Shown one piece after another: positions 60,032-64,000 of a DNA stretch of 64,000 nucleotides (position 1 is its first letter; every line of letters starts with the position of its first letter). The position numbers and the translations under genes are program-made. The stretch is from JAAXHH01 sp965248395 (GTDB lineage: Bacteria; JAAXHH01): the NCBI GenBank assembly GCA_965248395.1, contig OZ252103.1:1054001-1118000 (forward strand), in the 5' to 3' direction. A model generated the notes under the pieces. It was not told the DNA's origin and ran no database searches. It saw only the letters and a list, made by a program, of their open reading frames with translations.

Positions 60032-60378
60032 TGAGTGCCAAGAAGCCCACGAGTGCCAAGAAGCCCACGAGTGCCAAGAAGCCCACGAGTGCCAAGAAGC
60101 CCACGAGTGCCAAGAAGCCCACGAGTGCCAAGAAGCCCACGAGTGCCAAGAAGCCCATGCAGTACGTATCCCAGGAACGCATGAGGGAAATCGCCGAAAA
60201 TACCTACGAGGCCGTCATTGTAACCGCCCTGGAGGCCCGGCGAATCAATCTTCACAACAAGATGCTGGGTACGCAGGAAGACCGCGCGGAAAAGGTAACG
60301 ACCACCGCGCTGGAACGGTTGCTCGGCGACGAGTTGCGCTACCACTACCTGGAGACCGAAAACGACGAGGCCGAGTAG
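60031..60378 (+). CDS. rpoZ: RNA polymerase omega subunit with N-terminal SAKKPT repeats
   Basis: Omega binds RpoC and helps its folding and assembly. The 115-residue product has a conserved domain from about residue 44: MQYVSQERMREIAENTYEAV, IVTALEARRINLHNKM, KVTTTALERLLGDELRYHYL. Before it lie seven tandem SAKKPT units (the last SAKKPM), giving a strongly basic, disordered tail. GGAGG precedes ATG 60031. Position after gmk fits omega. Confidence 0.93.
   Translation: MSAKKPTSAKKPTSAKKPTSAKKPTSAKKPTSAKKPTSAKKPMQYVSQERMREIAENTYEAVIVTALEARRINLHNKMLGTQEDRAEKVTTTALERLLGDELRYHYLETENDEAE
60034..60159 (+). repeat. Seven 18-bp tandem repeats inside rpoZ
   Basis: AGTGCCAAGAAGCCCACG occurs six times without a mismatch and a seventh time with ATG as its last codon. 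Each unit encodes SAKKPT. In-frame, so copy-number changes would not disrupt the gene. Confidence 0.98.
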
Positions 60379-60393
60379 ATACAGGGGTTCCTG

Positions 60394-61611
60394 ATGTCAC
60401 GGTTGAATGGTCGCCGTATTGTCCTGGGAGTGACGGGCAGCATATCGGCTTACAAGGCGGCGGAAGTGGTCCGCGGGCTTGTTCAGGAGGAAGCGGACGT
60501 CCGCGTGGTCATGACGCGCGAGGCAGTCGCCTTCGTGGGCGCTGTAACGTTCAGCGCGTTGACCGCCCATCCCGTGGCCATCGAGCAGTTTCCCGATAAC
60601 GGCCAGGCCGGTGAAGAGCACATCGATCTCGCCGTCTGGGCCGACGCGGTGGCCATTGTGCCCGCCACGGCCAATATTATCGGCAAGATGGCGAACGGCC
60701 TGGGCGACGATCTGCTCTCCACCGTGATGCTGGCCTGCGAGGCACCCTGCTGCCTGGCGCCGGCCATGAATTTCCGCATGTGGAGAAACGCGGCCGTCCA
60801 GGCGAATCTCGACCGGCTACGAAGCCGGGGAATCCACGTAATAGAACCGGAATACGGCATGCTGGCCAACGGCGAAATGGGAGAAGGCAGATTGGCGGCG
60901 CCGGACAGGATCGTGGAGGCGATCGCCATCCTGGCCGACCCTGAACCGGATCTGGCCGGACGCAAGGTGCTGGTAAGCGCCGGTCCCACGGAAGAGGATA
61001 TCGATCCCGTCCGGTGCATAACCAACCGTTCGAGCGGCAAGATGGGTTTTGCCGTCGCACGGTCGGCTGCGCGGCGCGGCGCGGCGGTCACGCTCGTGAC
61101 GGGACCGACAGGTCTCGACGATCCGTACGGGATCACCGTGGAACGCGTTCGCTCAGCAAGGGAAATGCACGAGGCCGTCCTGCGGTGCCGCGAGGGACAG
61201 GACGCCGTGATCATGGCGGCGGCGGTGGCGGATTACCGCCCCGGTGTCCAGGCCGGGCGGAAGATCAAGAAGGAGGCGGCCGGCCTCACGCTGGAAATGA
61301 CGCGGACCACCGACATCCTGAAGGAAGTGGCCGCCGACAGGCCGCCCGTTCTGATCGGCTTTGCCGCCGAGACCCATGACGGCCTGGACTTCGCGCGCAG
61401 AAAACTGACGGAGAAGGACCTGGATCTGGTGGTATACAATGATATCACCGTGGAAGGGGCCGGATTCGGTACGGATACGAATATCGTCACCCTGATACAC
61501 CGCGACGGTCGAGAGGAATCCCTGCCCAGGCAATCCAAGTCCGGCGTGGCGGACCGTATCATGGACGAGGTCGCCAGCCTTCTGAGAAACGGGGAAGGCG
61601 TTCCTTCATGA
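60394..61611 (+). CDS. coaBC: CoaBC, phosphopantothenoylcysteine decarboxylase/synthetase
   Basis: Bifunctional coenzyme A enzyme, 405 residues. The CoaC flavoprotein half (about 1-185) has GVTGSISAYKAAEVVRGL, the catalytic His in EEHIDLAVWADAVAIVPATA and APAMNFRMW. The usual Cys of the LACG-x2-G-x-GRM loop is replaced: LANGEMGEGRL, Asn159 (60868-60870). The CoaB half (about 190-405) shows VSAGPTEEDIDPVRCITNRS, AAAVADYRP, KIKKE, and GFAAET. No other Cys lies in that loop. Confidence 0.94.
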   Translation: MSRLNGRRIVLGVTGSISAYKAAEVVRGLVQEEADVRVVMTREAVAFVGAVTFSALTAHPVAIEQFPDNGQAGEEHIDLAVWADAVAIVPATANIIGKMANGLGDDLLSTVMLACEAPCCLAPAMNFRMWRNAAVQANLDRLRSRGIHVIEPEYGMLANGEMGEGRLAAPDRIVEAIAILADPEPDLAGRKVLVSAGPTEEDIDPVRCITNRSSGKMGFAVARSAARRGAAVTLVTGPTGLDDPYGITVERVRSAREMHEAVLRCREGQDAVIMAAAVADYRPGVQAGRKIKKEAAGLTLEMTRTTDILKEVAADRPPVLIGFAAETHDGLDFARRKLTEKDLDLVVYNDITVEGAGFGTDTNIVTLIHRDGREESLPRQSKSGVADRIMDEVASLLRNGEGVPS

Positions 61612-62342
61612 ACCGAGAGAAGCTGCTGACGGATTTGATAGGCCAGACCGTCGAAGTTGTGAAACAGGAGGAGGAGCAGGGATTGGAAACGCTCTTCCTG
61701 CCGGGGGGACTGGATGCGGTGCTCCCGTTGCAGGAACGGAGGGGCCGCCTTGATCCGGATGTTCGCATTGATTCGCTGGAGTCCCTGTATGGCAGGTACC
61801 ATCGCTGTACGGCCTGCGCGCTCGGTCACAAGAGAAAACACTTCGTATTCGGCGCAGGCAACGAGAACGCCGACGTGATGTTCGTGGGCGAAGCGCCCGG
61901 GGCCCATGAAGACGAACAGGGGCAACCGTTCGTAGGCGCGGCGGGCAAACTGCTGACCCGTATTTTGAACGCCATCGATTTCACCCGGGACGAGGTATAT
62001 ATCACCAACATCCTGAAATGCCGTCCACCGAACAACCGGGATCCGCTACCGGGGGAAATCGATGCCTGCGACACCATTCTGAAGGAGCAAATACGTCTCG
62101 TCCAGCCCCGCCTGATCTGCGCCCTTGGACGCGTGGCCGCTCAGGCGTTGCTGAAGACGAACAGCTCTATTCGTACCCTGCGGGGCAGGTTTCACGACTA
62201 CCACGGTGTGAAGCTCCTGGTGACGTACCACCCATCCGGCCTGCTGCACAACCCGGCATACAAGCGGCCGACCTGGGAAGATGTGCAGATGTTGCGAAAG
62301 GAATACGATCGCATCGTGACATCGGATACGAATACGAACTAG
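61608..62342 (+). CDS. udg: Uracil-DNA glycosylase, family 4 (4Fe-4S)
   Basis: Removes uracil from DNA. The 244-residue product has motif A GEAPGAHEDEQGQPFVG, ITNILKCRPPNNRDP, and the HPS loop TYHPSGLLHNP. Cys residues in RCTACALG, LKCRPP and DACDTIL fit a 4Fe-4S cluster. The first ~60 residues are a polar extension. ATG overlaps the coaBC stop (ATGA). Confidence 0.94.
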   Translation: MNREKLLTDLIGQTVEVVKQEEEQGLETLFLPGGLDAVLPLQERRGRLDPDVRIDSLESLYGRYHRCTACALGHKRKHFVFGAGNENADVMFVGEAPGAHEDEQGQPFVGAAGKLLTRILNAIDFTRDEVYITNILKCRPPNNRDPLPGEIDACDTILKEQIRLVQPRLICALGRVAAQALLKTNSSIRTLRGRFHDYHGVKLLVTYHPSGLLHNPAYKRPTWEDVQMLRKEYDRIVTSDTNTN

Positions 62343-62354
62343 GAGCGCGAGTCC

Positions 62355-63728
62355 ATGAATAGTCAAAGCGACGGGGCGGAACGACTGCCGCCACAGGCCG
62401 TGGAAGCGGAAGCGGCTGTTCTGGGCGCAATGCTGCTGGAACAGGACGCCATATCGATCGTCATCGAGATCCTCGACGATACGGCGTTCTACCGAGAAGC
62501 CAACCGCAAGATATACAACGCCATCATCGCCCTGTACGACCGAAACGAACCTACCGACCTGATCACGCTGAGCGAAGAACTGGACAAGCGGAACGAGCTG
62601 GCCTCCGTGGGGGGATCGTTCTACCTGGCCGGGCTGGTGGACAGCGTGTCCACGGCGGCCAACGTGGAGTACCACGCCCAGATCGTCCACGAGAAATCCC
62701 AGGGCCGCAAGCTGATCAACGTGGCCACCCAGATCGCCTCCCGGGCCTATGAATCCAAGGAAAGCACCGCGGATCTGCTGGATGAGGCCGAGCAGATGGT
62801 GTTTGCCCTTTCCCAGCGCGACGCCCGCCGCGGATTCACCCAGCTCAACCCGATCCTGCACGATACCTTCGAGAACATCGAAAAGCTCCATGAACAGGAC
62901 ACTACCGTCACCGGCGTTCCCACGGGGTTTACCAGGCTGGATGAAATGACTGCCGGGTTTCAGCGCGGGGACCTGGTCATCATCGCGGCCCGGCCGGCCA
63001 TGGGCAAGACGGCCCTCTGCCTGAATATCATCCGTCACGTCGCGGTGGAAAAACAGACCGGGGTCGGGTTCTTCAGTCTCGAAATGACCAGCCACCAACT
63101 GGCCCAGCGGATGCTATGCAGCGAAGCGAGGGTGGATTCCCACCTGATGCGGACCGGCCGGCTGCCCGGCGACGCCTGGTCGAACCTGAGTATCGCGGTG
63201 GGGGCCCTCGCAACCGCGCCCGTATTCATCGACGAATCTCCGGCGTTGTCGGTCACCGAAATGCGCTCCCGGGCGCGGAGACTCATGTCCGAGCGGGACG
63301 ACATCGGCCTGCTGGCCGTCGATTACATGCAGTTGATGCGGGGCCCGAAAGACGCCGAGAACAGGCAGCAGGAGATCTCCGCCATCTCCCGGAACCTGAA
63401 GGCCCTAGCGAAGGAGCTGAACGTACCCATCGTCGCCCTCTCGCAGCTTTCCCGTGCCGTGGAAACCCGCGGCGGCGACGGCCGGCCGCAACTGTCCGAT
63501 CTCAGGGAATCGGGCGCGATTGAACAGGACGCCGACGTCGTTTTGTTCATCTATCGGCCCGCCCGTTACGGAGAAGGAGAGGAACACGAGCAGAACCATG
63601 CGGAGATAATCATCGGCAAACAGCGCAACGGTCCCATAGGCACTTTAGACCTGATTTTCGTGGACCGCTTCGCCCGGTTTGAAAACCCGGATCTGTACCA
63701 CGAAGATCCGGGTTCCCCCTCGTACTGA
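62355..63728 (+). CDS. dnaB: Replicative DNA helicase
   Basis: Hexameric 5'-3' helicase of the replication fork. The 457-residue product has the N-terminal domain (LPPQAVEAEAAVLGAMLLEQ), linker, and RecA-like domain with Walker A ARPAMGKTALCLN, Walker B LLAVDYMQLM, SQLSRAVETRGGDGRPQLSD and arginine-finger region ADVVLFIYRPARYGEG. No intein. AGGAG lies nine bases before the ATG. Confidence 0.97.
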   Translation: MNSQSDGAERLPPQAVEAEAAVLGAMLLEQDAISIVIEILDDTAFYREANRKIYNAIIALYDRNEPTDLITLSEELDKRNELASVGGSFYLAGLVDSVSTAANVEYHAQIVHEKSQGRKLINVATQIASRAYESKESTADLLDEAEQMVFALSQRDARRGFTQLNPILHDTFENIEKLHEQDTTVTGVPTGFTRLDEMTAGFQRGDLVIIAARPAMGKTALCLNIIRHVAVEKQTGVGFFSLEMTSHQLAQRMLCSEARVDSHLMRTGRLPGDAWSNLSIAVGALATAPVFIDESPALSVTEMRSRARRLMSERDDIGLLAVDYMQLMRGPKDAENRQQEISAISRNLKALAKELNVPIVALSQLSRAVETRGGDGRPQLSDLRESGAIEQDADVVLFIYRPARYGEGEEHEQNHAEIIIGKQRNGPIGTLDLIFVDRFARFENPDLYHEDPGSPSY

Positions 63729-63760
63729 TCATCCTTGCGCAGGACGCCCGTTACCAGCCC

Positions 63761-64000
63761 ATGATCGAAATCATTCACTTACAAAAAGCCTTCGGAAAAT
63801 CGGTGCTGAAGGACGTCAACCTGACCATCGAATCCGGGGAGACCACGGTCATTATCGGCCGGAGCGGATGTGGCAAGAGCGTGCTGCTCAAGCACATCAC
63901 GGGACTGTTGCGCCCGGATGGCGGCACCCTCCTGGTGGACGGCAGGGACGTGACCCGGTTGAATGGGCACGATCTGGACGAGATCAGGAAACGGTTTGGG
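63761..64000 (+). CDS. ABC transporter ATP-binding protein, MlaF-like (5' part)
   Basis: The first 80 codons of an ABC ATPase that runs off the right edge. The Walker A region IIGRSGCGKSVLLKHITGLL, with RSGCGKSVLLKH rather than the common SGSGKST, is typical of MlaF/Ttg2A proteins that drive phospholipid transport at the Gram-negative envelope. No signature motif or Walker B is visible because of truncation. Confidence 0.8.
   Translation, partial: MIEIIHLQKAFGKSVLKDVNLTIESGETTVIIGRSGCGKSVLLKHITGLLRPDGGTLLVDGRDVTRLNGHDLDEIRKRFG

Noticed and set aside
60019..60170. Repeat array considered as CRISPR
   Set aside because: The 18-bp units are contiguous with no spacers and encode SAKKPT in frame inside rpoZ.

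Overview
The window is a GC-rich (about 60% by eye) bacterial chromosome segment holding almost only core housekeeping genes. The proteins are clearly bacterial and Gram-negative-like (MlaF-type ABC protein at the right edge, short SecE, zinc-ribbon forms of S4, S14 and L36). A lineage in or near the FCB group, such as Latescibacterota or Gemmatimonadota, is my inference only; no 16S rRNA is present to settle it.

Layout. (1) 1-4156, + strand: the 3' end of mraY, a VWA-domain protein, an unusual uracil-DNA-glycosylase-like protein and an ammonium transporter with its own promoter. (2) 4338-36318, - strand: an almost complete ancestral information-processing cluster, transcribed right to left: tuf2, secE-nusG-rplKAJL-rpoBC, rpsL-rpsG-fusA-tuf1, then the S10, spc and alpha operons down to rplQ, with adk, secY, infA and rpmJ in the usual places. 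It carries 32 ribosomal-protein genes. Four tRNA genes (Thr-Tyr-Gly-Thr, 36386-36820) sit upstream of tuf2 behind a consensus promoter, in the same order as E. coli thrU-tyrU-glyT-thrT-tufB. (3) 36940-41703, - strand: aspS, a sugar-isomerase-like protein, a dual-specificity phosphatase, a small membrane protein, tmk and a DUF624 membrane protein.

(4) 41851-56420, + strand: one long aromatic amino-acid superoperon: trpE-trpG-trpD-trpC-trpF-aroE-aroC-aroKB(fusion)-aroQ-trpB-trpA-aroH-aroF-tyrA-pheA. It encodes all of tryptophan synthesis from chorismate, the shikimate pathway except EPSP synthase (aroA), and the dedicated Phe/Tyr steps except the aminotransferase. It opens with a consensus promoter and a classical transcription attenuator: a 39-codon leader peptide with two Trp-Trp pairs, competing hairpins and a U-tract terminator. 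A second, structured leader that could hide the aroH ribosome-binding site separates the trp part from the Phe/Tyr part.

(5) 56505-64000: rqcH (NFACT) on the - strand, then a + strand operon behind a consensus promoter: yicC-gmk-rpoZ-coaBC-udg-dnaB, and the start of an MlaF-like ATPase gene. rpoZ carries seven perfect 18-bp repeats, and CoaBC lacks the usual catalytic cysteine.

I found no mobile element, CRISPR array, rRNA or prophage. The most interesting signals are regulatory (trp attenuator, aroH leader, tandem promoters before rpsL) and active-site substitutions in otherwise ordinary enzymes (CoaBC, Adk, MraY and the first UDG-like protein).
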